Counted from the first letter of the stretch, positions 1-14,500 are shown. The stretch is 64,000 nt of DNA from Saxidomus purpurata (GCA_022818135.1 JAFMSR010000001.1:1333921-1397920); one strand, 5' to 3'. Translations and numbers: made by a program. The notes: generated from the sequence alone by a model not told the origin.

Positions 1-2486
1 TTTAACTGACTGTAGCAAGCGCAGGTAAAGTTGGTAGTAAGCACATTAAAATTAGTGGCATTTTTGTTTTGATTGAAAAAAAAATCATTTTTCATGAACA
101 CTATTTGTAACCTCTTCTCGACTCCGCACTATCATCAACGCTTACTAATGGCTGTTTACTATTAAGTTACTCTTTCATGCAGTAAGTACATTTCTATGTA
201 CCATTTACTAGTATGTCAAATGAAGACTTATATTTTAAATATTGGAACACATGTAATATTCATGTAACCCCGTTCCAAAAGAAAATTATGGAAAATGCAT
301 TTTTTGTATATTAAGGCTGATTGCAATGTTATATGCTTTCCATGTATATTTACTAGCAAAGAAGCTCTACATCATAAGAACTGTAGTTTCTTCTTAATGC
401 TATGTCCTGGTACCGTACAAACTCTGTCTAACAATGTATCAAATAAAAGTGTCAATGTTTCAATCATTAAGACACATTCAAATCGCATTTCTTCTTAGCA
501 TTTTACTTATTACATATGTGACCTGTAGATCAACTGATCAAGTTTGAATTTAACCGTATCGTATTGATTCTGTGAAAACTAATAACCCGCTACTGAAATT
601 AAACTGTTGCAGAGACAGACATAAAATCAAATACGTTTTATATAAAATTTATAAATATTAGACCGGGTAGTATCGTCTTAAGTAGAAATGTTGCTGTTGG
701 ACCTAATTTAAGAGCGCAAATAGTGTATAACAGCTGTTGCGTAACATAATTTATTACTCAATGTTTTGAAAATATACCATTAAATAGCAAAGACCCTTTC
801 GCTAAGAAAAAGATAGGACGACCACTTAAGTGTAGGCTAATAAGAATTTAGAATTTCAAATACAACACGTTTCTCAAAAAAGACGGATTCGTCACGGAAA
901 TGAAAATTATTCTAGAAAATTTCAAAGTAAAAGTTAATAAATGTGTATAGATATAATAAAAGTATTTGGTGTCAAAACAAAATGATATGCATCATCCGAT
1001 GTTCTCTAGTAAGGAAATGTGTAAGACTGATTATAATTTAATGATGTGCTAAAAGTGATATTTAAATAAAGAAAAAGGAGTGCGTAAAATATTGGTACAT
1101 GAAAACATACTTGTTCATATAGTTTTTCTTTTAAAAGGAATATGGTACTATCAAGTTTAGGATATGCTCAAAACTTCTTCAGATAAGTCAAAGGAAGTAT
1201 CACACGTTTAGTGCCATATATACAGTGGGCGCATGCGCAACTTCGATCCCAATCGGGAGTCAGGGTGTTATAAAATGAACAAGTGTGTTTTGTTCCTATA
1301 CCAGATGCTTGTTAAGCACTTTTCCAAATAGTTTTCTTCATACAAGGTAGTTTATATCAATTCAGCCAGGATGAACCAGGAGAACAAACCATTGCCTTTT
1401 TACAGTTTTCAAAGAAATACAAACTTCACTTCCAGTAAAAAACAAAGCCATACGGCAGAATTTTGAACTAAAATAATGCGAATGCGGATTTTGCTTAATT
1501 TTAAGAGTTGTCTTTCATTTATTATTTACGAGTCGATCAAATATGTGGAATCGTTCTACCTTGTTAATAACAACATATTTGGAAGAAATGTGCAAGATTG
1601 CATTATTGATTATATTCCTTCCTATATATATAGCTGAAACACGCACTTGTCTAACATACAGGGTGCTAAGACGTCTTGAAAAATTGATTTTAGATACTGG
1701 TGTAAATCGATATTTAATAATGATGTTGAATGTACTCTTTTTTTATAAAAAAAGTGAAAATGTCAGTCAATCTCCTTTAAGTTAAAGAATACAAATCTAA
1801 GTATTCTATATTATGCCCAAGCAGCCTTAAGATACAACTGACCAGAAAAAAACAACATTAGATTAAAATCATGTCCTATCTTTTGCAATATTAAGGTCAT
1901 TTTCGACATAGCTTTGTATATACAATGACAATAAATCGCATCTAAGCAAGGTAAAGCAATCTACTTAAGAAATGATAGACATTTGCAGACAAAAACGGTG
2001 GCCATATTGCAGGCAAAAATGAAACATTTTAATCCATCCAAATTCAAAAAAATATGCATGCATTATGTCAACTTTAAACAACCATAAGATCACGATGTTT
2101 CCAGCAGTTATTTAGATTTATAACGAGATTAGTATTTTGAGCACACAGCTTTAGAATAGACTGATGAAAAAATCTACGAACTTTCTTAACACCCTGTACA
2201 TATCTTGATCGCGTTATGTATTTGGTAACCATTTTATGAAAATTATTTAAATTCAGAATCAATGAAACACAAAACATTGAACTTGCATCAATTATGTAAA
2301 AAGAATAGAGAAATGGGTAAAGAAATAGTTTTTAATTAAACTTTAGACTACCAGACTGAAACTAAAGCACTGTAGTTCTACTAAAAATAAGTTTTAACTC
2401 TAATTTTATGCTTTGATTCTTTGATATACACAGGAAGGATTATATATAGGAAAACAATTAAAGTGGTTTTGTAGGGGCCAACTGAC
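1..2486. other. Start of the intron before domain IV; no exon seen
   Basis: AT-rich, non-coding. I looked for the domain IV start (WRPxAIVFEIVT-like) on the minus strand and found none. A 10-nt palindrome GCGCATGCGC, the core of an NRF1-type site, stands out at 1229-1238 in otherwise AT-rich DNA. Confidence 0.7.
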
Positions 2487-2591
2487 TGTTGGTCTGGGTA
2501 TAGCTTTCTGGGGGCTCTTAGACTGCATCCGCTTCATGGCATTGTAGTATTTTTTCTGGTCTTCTGTCATGAACATTTCTAGAGAACCGGC
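2487..2591 (-). CDS. Nav1: Nav1 exon 28b: III-IV inactivation gate, alternative version B
   Basis: 35 codons, phase 0 at both ends: [20 protein letters not shown], then [15 protein letters not shown], acceptor ACTACTTCAG, donor GTCAGT, the same unusual donor as 28a. It keeps MFM but has one Gly instead of two in the hinge, and it retains Ser at the PKC-site position (MQSKSPQK; vertebrate LGSKKPQK). The open frame runs on past the donor to a stop at 2406, but the conserved AIPRP end and the shared donor place the exon end here. The next exon (domain IV) is outside the window. Confidence 0.93.
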
Positions 2592-5500
2592 CTGAAGTAG
2601 TAAGACATATAAGTGTGTACATTCCGGGACAAATGACACCGATGGTAGCTTGCCAAGACAAGACATGTAAGCAATGAATCGAGTTGATGAATGATTTGAA
2701 GATCTCCGCCACCTATATGGAAAAGAGACTGTCGACAGAAGCAAACGCTGCAATGCAAATCGCAGTACACACAAGTACGACAGATAGACTTTCTTTTGTG
2801 GCTCAAAAACGTTTGTTCTAAAAATTCTGCAAGAGTATTTTCGATGAAAATCTGTTTCTGAAAAAACTTCCGAATTCATACATGCAGTGACATTTTGATT
2901 GTAGATATCAACATTTTGCTTTAAATGATCAGACTGAATAAATAATTATTTGTAATATGCTTTAATGCAGTAGATTGCATTTTGCTCAAACACTTTCTAA
3001 AGTTATTGGTTTTGAGTCACAAAAGAAATATGTTCTGGATTGCCCATGGCTTCAATTCTCATTCTCTGTAAAATAAGCAGGTAAACTGATTATAGTAAGA
3101 TGGTTTAAAGGATCTATCTACTGCACACAAAATTATAATGTCAACTAAATTTCTTTTTTTACATAAGCATACTTGAAGACATGAGCAAAACCAGAAGTAA
3201 AGACGAGTAAGTTTTACAAGGCTTACACAAAAAGACATAATCGACACTCAATCGCCTTGTAATACACGAGCAAAAGCCGGGCAATACTGTAATACATGTA
3301 CGTACACATGTATATGCTTATAGAAGCCTACGTCCCATTGATTAGCACAACTATTAATCGGAATTAGTGACACACTAGATTACAGTATCGACATGGCACA
3401 TGAAAGACACAGCACGAGCATTTTTGATCCTTTTATGAGAAAATTCTTAACTTGTTTGTTATAATATTTCCCAAACTGTTGTAGTATCCAACGTTAAAAG
3501 ACAAATTTGCATTATCAGTAAAAAAAAAACGTTTCGTCAGATTGTTATTTTAAATAATGCCTTAATTACTATAGACAAACAATAAAGCTCTGTGCTTTGT
3601 TATATATCTTGAACAAAGTTTCTGTATATAATGACACATGTTTCATTTAACTGAATGCAAATACAGTCACGGTGTACATGTACTTTACAAAATGGAATTA
3701 TTTTTGCCGGTGAAAGCGTTTTTGCAACAAAAAGACATGTTTCAAAAGCATCAAATGGGCATATATCTCACCGCTGAAAAAGGATCAAAAATGGTAAACA
3801 ATAGAAAAGACGACAGCCATTAGAAAAGCGCCATCCACAATAAATATGCCAGGATTTAGTTAGACAAAACATATAGTCATTGTCTAGACTGACATTAGGG
3901 CGTGGTATAGCCTTCATTGGACTTCTGCCCTGCATTCTCTTCATGGCTTTGTAATACTTTTTCTGATCTTCTGTCATGAACATTTCCAGCGAACCACCTG
4001 CCTGAACAAATCGAAAATAAGATGGCGAAACATTAATATAAATACTATATCAACGTGACCCTGCATTGTGGAATATAACAGCTACGTAAGGTTTCATTGT
4101 TAAGAAATTTGATAGATTCCGGAGCTAGATCCAAATTTATATGGGACTTCATTCGTCAATAAATTATTTCCACACAGTACTTTACCACATTAGAGTTGAA
4201 GTCTCACAGTATTTTGTTGCACATATTTTAAATGAAATATTTTATAAGGTCTAAATATAGGTTGTGACAGGTTCCTAAAAGGCGCACTGTTCATGTGTTA
4301 AATACTTTCTTGTTCTTTAGTAAGTTGTTAGAATTTTATGACTGTTGCAAACCATGATTAACACCAATAAACACGGGGAATGATAAAATTTTTTTACGCT
4401 GTCCGCTATTCGGCTGTTAAATTTATCTAGAATAAACTATATCATAAGAAGCAACTGGGACTGCCTTAACTAAAAAAATAACATGCATATTGTACAGCTT
4501 TCAGACTTTAGTCATTGATCTGAAGAAAGCAAACGAAAAATAAACTATAAATTGTATCTTTGTAATTTTGATGTATACGCTCGCAGTACCTAGTACGAGG
4601 TTTTACAAACAACTATGTACTGCAACATATTTATGACAGTTCTTTTTTAAATTATAAATGCACATCTGCATCATACATTTTTAAACCCATGCAACTTATG
4701 GGACATAGCAGTACTGTTGGAAATGTATCTCATAACGTTATACTAATTTGCAATGAGACATTTCAATAGAAGTTAAACAAGGGGGCCATGATGGCCATAT
4801 ATCGCTCACCTGAGTACCAGTGCATTTACCTAGAGAAGAGAAGTCAATTGTTGCTACAAGGAGTAAGTAGCTGTTAAGGAAGTCACTGGTTACTAGGGGA
4901 AGTCATTGGTTGCTAAGGAAGTCAGTGGTTGCTTGGTAAGTCAACCGTTGTAAAAGGATCTCATAAGAAGCTAGGTTTCTTCTATAACTCTATATGAAGA
5001 CAACGCCACCCCCAAGTGGGCGTGTTCTATTTTGACCCAAGAAGCATGATTTGAACAAACTTGGTAGAGGACCACTATACAATGTTACATACCAAATATC
5101 TCAGCTCTAGGCCTTGTGTTTTTGGAGATTAATACTTTTAAAGTTTTGCCCATACCAAGTGAACTCCCGGGCAGGGTCAGCTTTGACCCCGGGGTCATGA
5201 TTTGAACAAACTTTGAAACATTTCACTAAACACTGTTACACACTAAATATCTAAGCTCTATACCTTATGGTTTCGTAGAAGGTTTCTAAAGGTTTTCTTA
5301 TATATTATGTCTATGTAAAACAAGTGACCCATAGGCGAGGCCAATGTTGACCCTAGGGGCATGATTCAAACAATCTTGGTAGAGGTCAATTAGACAATGC
5401 TATGTACTAAAATCTTAGCTCTAGACCTTGTGATTCTGGAGAAGAAGATTTTTAAAGTTTTACCAACAGAAACCTATATAAAATGAAGTGATCCCCCGGA

Positions 5501-8500
5501 CGGGGTCAATTTCGATCCAAGGGTCATGATTTGAACAATTTTGATTGAGGGCAAATAGAAAATATTACATGTCAAATATCTTAGCTTTAAGCCTTGTGGT
5601 TTCAGAGAAGAAGATTTGTTTTCCCTTTTTGTTGCCATAGCAACCACCCGAATGGAATGGAATTCTTTGTACAGTATTGGTAGGGCTTCATGCAAGGAAC
5701 ATCCCTGGTAAGTTTCATCAACATTGGCCCAGTGGTTTCAGAGGTGATGTCGTTTGAAGCAAAATGTTGACGGACGACGGCCGACGGCCGACGAACCAAT
5801 GACAATCATCCATCCAAAAAGCTCACCCTGGCACAAAGTGCGAGGTGAGCTAAAAGGAAATACTTCGTCATGGTAACTACACCATCCAAGCGGTATAATC
5901 GATAGTATTATTAAGTAAATAACTATAAAATATGTTGACACTTACCTTTTTCTTCTGTTTGTTAAAGTTATCGATGATGACACCGATGAAGAGATTGAGA
6001 GTGAAGAATGACCCGAAGATAATGAAGAGCACAAAATAGAGATAAAAATAACGGTTTTGCTCATCCTGGGGTTGCTGATCTTTCTGCAATATCAGATATA
6101 AACTTAAATAATTAGATGTTTATAATAATGCAAAACACAGATTGTATATTTCTTTGACGCACAAAACGAAACTGTAAATAAAACAGAGGAACTTTTTAAA
6201 ATAACATTTGAAGTTCTTGTTTTTAAATGATGGTCGTTTATAATGATAACACATGGACTGATGTGTCAATTGTTTCCTATAACAATAATGTTGTGAAAGA
6301 TGCGTCTCTGTTCAACTTTCAAATGTAAGGTTAATGGCAACAAAAGCCTTTTCGACAGCCAGCTCTGTATAAAATATGACAAACCTATATACTTAAAGCA
6401 TAAGAAATAATTATCTTCCGTCCTTACATTATATTGCATACATTCTTGCATGATGGGCTGATGAGAGGACAACGCTAACTGAATATTCTTCGCGATCGGA
6501 TAGACAACAATGTCATACAGCTTAACATCTTTTGAAACACATACAAGATATACTCTTACGATGACACAATAATACAAATAACACAAAAATGGAACATATT
6601 CAACATCAAACACAAAAAGAAATGTTTCTGAAAGCAGCTGGATAACATCAATGAGTAAAATAATAATATTTGCAATTTTTCTTGCGCTTTTAATGTTTCT
6701 AACAACCATATAAAATATTGCCTTATTATGGATGTATTAGCAACTGCAAGGTTTCTTGTTGTGAAACAGCCATTCCGCTTATAGGACGTAGTAAAACTAT
6801 CTGTGTTAATTGTTGGAATGCATGGTAAAGCAATTATTTTATGTCAGTTTTGATAGAAATGAAAAGCATATTTCAAACTGTTACCAAGCTGCCTTTAAAC
6901 GTATACGAGCGACAGAATTTAAAATGGAATTAAAAAGTATGCGATTTATCGAACGTTGAATCAAAATGTTATTTAAACCATAGATGTAACGAAAGGAACA
7001 GAAATAATCTAAGTAAGATAAACGAAAGAAATCAATATTTCAGGATATGGACGTTTCACAAACTGTCACTCGCATCCTTACGTTTACTCATTTGACCAAC
7101 ATCACATCAAGTTTACAATAAGTAGGATTACACACGAAATAGTTATCTTATAAACAGTTCATATCAACAACATTATTCTGGATGACAAAACTGTAAATGT
7201 AAGTAAATATAAGTAAATTGACAAGACTGATAGGTTTACATGTAACTGCTACTTGCTTCATATTGAGGATGACTGCTGATACACACGCTAATTAACGCTC
7301 TACGTTAAATAATACTCATTTAAGTGGTAAAGACCTTTACATAAAATTCGAAGTTCTGAGTTTCGACACTGAAAGTTTTCTTCTAATAACCAGTAATCAT
7401 TGCAAAGGCACGACAATTTTATTTAGATACTTATTGCTTATCAAGGACTATGTCACGTTCGGTTGCATCATGTTCCCAAGCTGATAGCGTGCGGTATAGG
7501 GATTTCCCTACATTACACATTAAATGCCTGAACAATATTTTCTGAAATTACGAATGAAAGAAACCCGTCCATATGTATCAGGCACTGCATTCTCATTCTG
7601 TACTTCTAAGAATATGTTTATCTTTTTTAATTACCAGATTTTACGATTATCATTGCCTAGTGTTTAGATTTACAGAGTCAGTTTCTATGTATAGTCAAGA
7701 AATATGGCTGGAATGTTTTACCACAGTATCTAGTTTAGTGAACTACTTAAAAAAAGGACATAAAACCTACATTTCTACTGAAAAAATCAGGCCATTGTTT
7801 ACTTTTTTGGCATTAAACGCAAGTTGCGTAGTTACATATACACAACCAGGCACATTTATAATACAATTTGCTACATTGTTGAAGGATGTTAAAACAAACA
7901 TCAAGAAAGATATAAACATGTACTAGATTAAAAGAGCTACATATACTATATGCAATCTCAATACAAAGAATCCACTTTGCACTGAATACCAATCTTACCT
8001 TAAAGGGGCTATCAACAGCGTCCTGGATAATAGATATCCAACCTTTATAAGTAGCCTGAAATAGTGATTCATTTTTTTTCCAAGACAAGATCTTTGTCGA
8101 CACACAAATGCCACACACCCTTGTCGCAAGTTCCATAGATAATTATTAAGTTGAAACATAACGACATGCTTTGAGACTAGGGTAGACAGGAATGCTTACC
8201 CAGAATCCAACCAAGGAACAAAACATTGTCGTTATTGTTTCAGAAACGTGCTCTTAGTCATAAACAAATACCTACGTCATTAGGACTGTCCACTGAGTCC
8301 CTTATGATTTCAATCCAACCCTTGTATGTGGCCTGAAAGTAAAGCATAGGTTGCAAGGATGTAAAGCAAGCAACAAGAGAAAGAGAGATCCATACACTAT
8401 ACACTACTAGATCAACAAGAGAAAGAGAGATCCATACACTATACACTACTAGATCAACAATATCAATATACTACAACTATTTAATCTATCTAAAGCTACT

Positions 8501-11500
8501 CTGGCTTCAAAGAACATATTTTCTTTTGGGTATTATAGTAATGTACTTGTAACCCCATCTGTGCAGGTGACATTTGTCCTTGACTATCAATGCCAAAGCA
8601 AACAGCCATGTAAAGAAATCTATTTAATTCGTGGTTGTATACTTTGGCATTGACAAGTATGGATAAATGTCACTTGAACAGATAGGGTTACAACTAAAGA
8701 AGATAACTTAATTCGGGGTGGCGAGGTAGTCGATTGGTTAACGCTCTGGACGATCAATCCGTAGGTCCCCGATTTGAATCCCGGCCAATGCACTGTAAAT
8801 TTCAGAAACGCTTTCCAACGTTTCCAACCAATCTAGAGATGACCTGGTTAGAAACCAAGAGGTAGTCTCATGTGTATCGGTGCTATGTTAACGAACCAAG
8901 TAATCTATTTGTAAAAGAGCTAGGGTCTGGTACCCGTATTCCCTTGTATCTGCATATGTTTCTATTCAACCTGTGCCTATCAGTAATCTTCACATGTTCA
9001 CGTAGGGAGATATCCCAGGGTCGGCCGAGACTATAAACAATCAAAGGAAAAAAACACTATTCGGTGTACACGATTCATATTTCTGTATTTATGAATGGAC
9101 TGTCTTATCGAATAACTCGGCGGAGGCAGACTCCCTTTTTTTGTATGACCAAATAATTGTAACTGTGACTTAGAAAATGGGTCTAGATGAGCATTAATTA
9201 TAATTGCGCAATTGTAAAAACAATTTTCACCAACTTTCAACTAGTCATTATTATCAAAAAATATGTTTATTGAAAGTAGCATTCACCAATAAGCATGAAC
9301 ATGATTCTATCAAGTCTTTATCAATAAGGGATATTACCATAGCAACCACTTTTTCTTTCACATTCGAAAGAGTGCAAATTAGGGTACAGTCATTCAAAAT
9401 TAGGATTTAGTGAAAAGTTGATAAATGACAACAAAATTGAAACAGGCATAATACATGTCGACAAATCACGTGTTATCAGGTGAAGTTTCATGAAAACATA
9501 CCTTCATATGAATGTGTAACATCGTAATCTAGAACGTCAAATATACTGACGTCAAAATTACTGTTTCGACGTTACGGACGTCATTATGAAGAATGGCAAT
9601 GGGTGTTATCTGAAGATAAGCATAACTTTAGAAGTAGTGGGTAGATTCACATGAAATTTTCAATTCATAGTCAACATATTTCACACTTTAAGAAGACAGT
9701 TAAAACAAAATGTGTGAATTTTACTCATCTGGACCCATTTTCTCAGTCACAGTATTTTAATACTAGTATCACAGGTACATCAAGTTTGCATTAACTCTTA
9801 TTGAATCTATGAAGACGTTTCTTGAAAGAAGTATTTAGAATTTAAGCATTACAAGAGTCCATAGCGGTTTTCTGGCTGCTCAGTATACAACGCTTTATAA
9901 ATCTCTAAAACGCCTAAAATTAAATCATTTGTAAACATATAATAAAGTATTAAAAGTCTGATCTGTCAGTTTGGACCAATCATACAAATTAGTTAACAAA
10001 TATGCATATTAACAGATTTTCAACTGGAGCACAGTAGGACATTGGTCAGCAGCTATCTCTTCTAATTTTGAACTTATTGCACGATTTAGAGGTGAGAGGC
10101 ATCTTTAGTTTGAGGAAGGAAAACAACATCATCCATAAATTGTCCACTTTCCATATGCAAAATGCAAGAATCTTCCCCGAGTACCTTTGAATACATCAGG
10201 ATCGAGTTTTGCGGACGGACGAAGGGACAAACATCCAGACAGACGAACAGAGGGTAAACCTATATTCTCCTCCGGTGAAACCATTAAAGCACTAATAAAG
10301 TGCTTGAGTTGTTATATGGCACTGAGAATGTTAGGTATGTTAGAAGCCTTCACCACTCCCGATATATTAACATGAGTATATGCACTAAAAACATGCCACA
10401 GTCGTTCTGATACTACCAACAGTGCGCTGAATTGTCATCCCATACTGTTCTAAATTACCCCAATGAAATGCTACAAGATGAACTGTATCGGTAGTCAGCA
10501 TTAAGCAAAGCTTCAACAGGCAACCTGAAAAAATGCCTGATACATCGGTCAAAGATTAAGAAAAACAATTTTCTTGACTTATTTTCAACGGCGATCTTTT
10601 AATGTACGAACACAAAATGAGTTGCAAATGCTTCTCTGGAACTTTCACGAAATGTGTGATCCCCGCAACTTCGTTTGGATTGTGTATAAAATTGTGTAAG
10701 TCCATCATGCACCTTTACTCTTTATACTGATACTGTTTGCCAGTTGTTGATCAATCTATTAAAAACAATCTTTTAAAAGGTTGAGAAAAAACTGTTTCCA
10801 GCGTAGCGCATGAATAACCGAGCCCTTTACGTCCCACCAAACACTGCTTGCACGCATACAATTAAATCGGGTTTTATACATATTGTCCAGTCTAGTTTGT
10901 GTCTAAATTCTCAACATAAAGTGATTGTGCTTTATAAATAAATCTTCTAAAATTTAAAAAGCTGGACAACATCGAGAGCACATGCTTCGACAAACACAAA
11001 ATAACAAAACTATAAAGCGAACATGCAAAGTGACAGAGAACCCCATACAAGGATTAGGCTCCTTTCCGTGCTTTGATAATTGTTCCACATATAGGAAAAT
11101 TTCATTTTCTGTCAATGAACTAGACCTTAAGGTAACTATTCTTTTTTTTCAAAATAGGTGCCACTGCTAAAGTTTGTATGTGCAGAGCATATAAAAATAA
11201 GTACATGTTGTGTTACTATAAAATACATATCATATGATGTTTAGACTTCATTCAGAGAAATAATGTTGTCCATAAAATGTGTTGGCTACGAAAGAAGAGA
11301 TAATGAACGAAATTGTGTATTCGACATAAACTATTTTTTCTTATATAGTATTTTAGAAATTTATATGGCATTTAAAAAAAGGTATTTATATAGCAATCGT
11401 TAAGCGTTTACAGTCAACCGAATAAACATTTTCATTGCCTGTATACACTCACGAATTGGATAAAAGTATGATTTTACAGGTCCCAAAACAGTTAAGTGAA

Positions 11501-14500
11501 ATATTTAGATTGTCTCTGGATTGAAAAATACGACACTTACATAGCCTTGACGGCATCTGTTAATTTGTAATATACATATATATATAATGCTTGCCGAAGG
11601 GAATTGGCGTCTTTATAGTCCTGGCATATACTATTACAAAAGTCAATTGGTATATAAAGTGAGAATTTTCTAATGTTCTTTTCTTATTACAATATTTATT
11701 CTTACGCGTGTATAACTGTTGTATAATTCATTAATTTTGATTGTTAGTATATCATGTTTAAGCAATAAAAGAAACACATGAAATTTTCCTTTCTGTTTCA
11801 TTGTCGTGTGCAATGCGTTACATAGTGCATTGAAACCATAGTTTTGTTAAAATAGCATTAGTTTAACATAAATGTTTGAAACTGAAACGGTGAATTAGTA
11901 TCATTAATAGTAAAGACCACAGAATGCTATAACCACATAAAATAGTTTTTGTTACCACATAAAATGGTAAACTTTTTCTTCTACATTTCTGTGAAACATT
12001 AAATACGCGGAAGGTAAACAAGACAACTCGTGACATAAAGGTACTGTTACTATGCAGTAATTGAAAGGTTCTGTGGCCTTTGCAATTTAAAATTACATAA
12101 CTGAAATATTGACTGTACAGTCTGATAGCACTGAATAAGAATAAAAAATTCCAAATTCAAACAAACGAGCTTGTTTGGCTGCCGGTACTTGATCAGTCAA
12201 GCAGCACTAATTGATCATAACACAAGGGTGAATATACTGGGTTAAAGTACTCTAAAAGAAAAAAACTTTAGAACTGAAAGGTGTTTGCATTTTGGTTTAA
12301 GGAAAAAACGAAAATTACCATAACTATTTGTGACCATTGTAAAATATGATAAACACTGGACGAGTTTAAACGACTACAGTTCAGAAATTGACCGCAACCC
12401 TGGCGAAAACACACTTAAGTATAGTAATACTCTAATTACCTTAAATATATCATGGGCACAGACACTATTTCTTCAAAACTATTAGTTCGATTTTCTACTC
12501 GTTGTATAGTAATTATAATGGTAAATATATACATGCTTTATCTTACTTACCACTTGAAACAGAGCCAGGTAAGCATTGATGACGTTGTCGAAGTTGATTT
12601 TAGAATTTACCCATGTATAGTTTTGAGCCGCACATTCAGTTTTATTGGGAACTATAGTAGCATTCAATCTATTACCCTCGTCGTCAACACACTTGAAAAA
12701 CTTTCCATTGAAGAATTGGACACCGACGATACAGAAGATTAGCCAAAACACGATACACACAAGGAGTACATTGAAGATTGATGGTATGGCTTTGACTAAT
12801 GCATTCACAACCACCTGAATTAAGAAAACAAACACAAACTCTAAAATTATATCAAAACTTAAATCACTATATGTAATCTTATGTTTTCTTAGTTTTTGAT
12901 AAAAAAATAAAATATTTTGACGATAATTATAAAAAAGTAAGTACAAACTTTTTTAACAGAGCATGTACAATTCAAAAAGATACAATTTTCTTAATTCCAC
13001 AGATTTGCAGGTTATACAAAAAGCGGACGTCTGTTACCTTAGTTAACTAATGTAAGATACTTTAAATACTCACCCTCATTCCTTCCCATCTGGACACAGC
13101 TCTGAGTGGTCGGAGAGCTCTTAGAGTCCTCATAGCTTTGAGGGATTCCGCATCGCCTATGTTGAGAACCTTAGATATGACCAGGACAATTGAAATCTAA
13201 AAATAAGACAGTATTACGAAATAAATAATATTTTCGAAGTCACAGCTTGAATATACAGCATTATTATTATGGTTTTTTTTCTAATACCATAATCAATTAA
13301 TATTCGAACAAAAATATTATGTATTTGTAATTTGTTAAAAGAGAAAACGACCCCGTTATAGATAATGGTTTTGTTTGAGAAATGCTATCTTTGACCAGAT
13401 AGCATACCATAATACTACATGGAATAGTTTTTTTTATTTGTGCAAAAATGCAATTAATATTGAAGGTGTGTGAGTGTGAGTTGGTTAGAATGATAAATTG
13501 ATAAAACGGATATATATATATGATATACAATTGTTGCAGAAACACGCTCTTAGAACCTTCTTTAATTTTCTTATCCAACAATGCATTACTTTTTCAAAAA
13601 TTATTTCACTGTAAAACATGTTTACAATATTTCAAACATTGAATATTATTTTTATCCACCTTATTTACACCTTTAAATTAGTTTTTTTTATTACACATTA
13701 AACATGAGAAAAAAATGGTATCATTACAATCATAAATAAAACTTTCTTCCGGAATCTCCGAATTCAAAATCAAAATATGTTTTTTTAATTGAACTTTAAT
13801 AGAAAATTAAGCAAGTCATTACAGTTAACAATGCAATGTTATTAAACATACTATTTAAACAAAATGCGGGTGTGGGTAATTCCAATATATTTTTCGTCAG
13901 TAAGATAGATGTGTCCGAACATCCTAACCAAATATCAGCTTGTATGTCTAGCAATTTTTCAGTGTGCGCTCGTATGAACGGTGAATGGTACTGTCAAACT
14001 TGAAAGATGCGAAAGTCAATTACATAATGAGGCTAGGACTAACATATACATTAATGATCTGTATTGCGTCACAAAATAGATGGGCATATTCTCATAAAGC
14101 AATGGCATTTAGAACTTCTTATTCCTGCTTATACATATAATCTACAACGATGTTGTATGGCAGGAAGATTAACTACTTCCTAAATTGCTAGAACTGTGAA
14201 AAGCACGTATACGACGACGAAGACCCTAAATTACTTACAGCAACGATGACAAAGTCGAGCCAACACCAGGCGTCGGTAAAGTAGAACTTGAACCCAAAGG
14301 CAAACCATTTGAGAAACATTTCAAAAAGAAAGACAACGGTGAAGACATTGTCCATGTATTGAAGAGTCATGTATAGCCACGGTCTGTCTTCCAAGTAAAT
14401 ATCTTCCATAGCCTTTAATAAAAAAAAATGTTAGTTGTATTACCAATTTTGTAAATTATGTTATATACACAAAGGATTAATCTCTCAGAAGATTCTTTCT

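Noticed and set aside
3005..3062. Possible further exon reading [12 protein letters not shown] on the minus strand between 28a and 28b
   Set aside because: It has an AG before it but no similarity to the linker (no MFM or AIPRP) and no good donor, so it is not a third gate exon.
8711..8800. tRNA gene
   Set aside because: Pol III boxes are present but stems do not pair and it continues into a SINE body.
12452..12742. Plus-strand open frame of 96 codons
   Set aside because: It lies antisense to exon 25, whose reading is strongly conserved; it is a shadow.
13197..14238. Second copy of the domain III S3-S4 exon (as in insect k/l)
   Set aside because: No [14 protein letters not shown] stretch seen; the minus-strand open frame at 13297-13581 has no S4 pattern.
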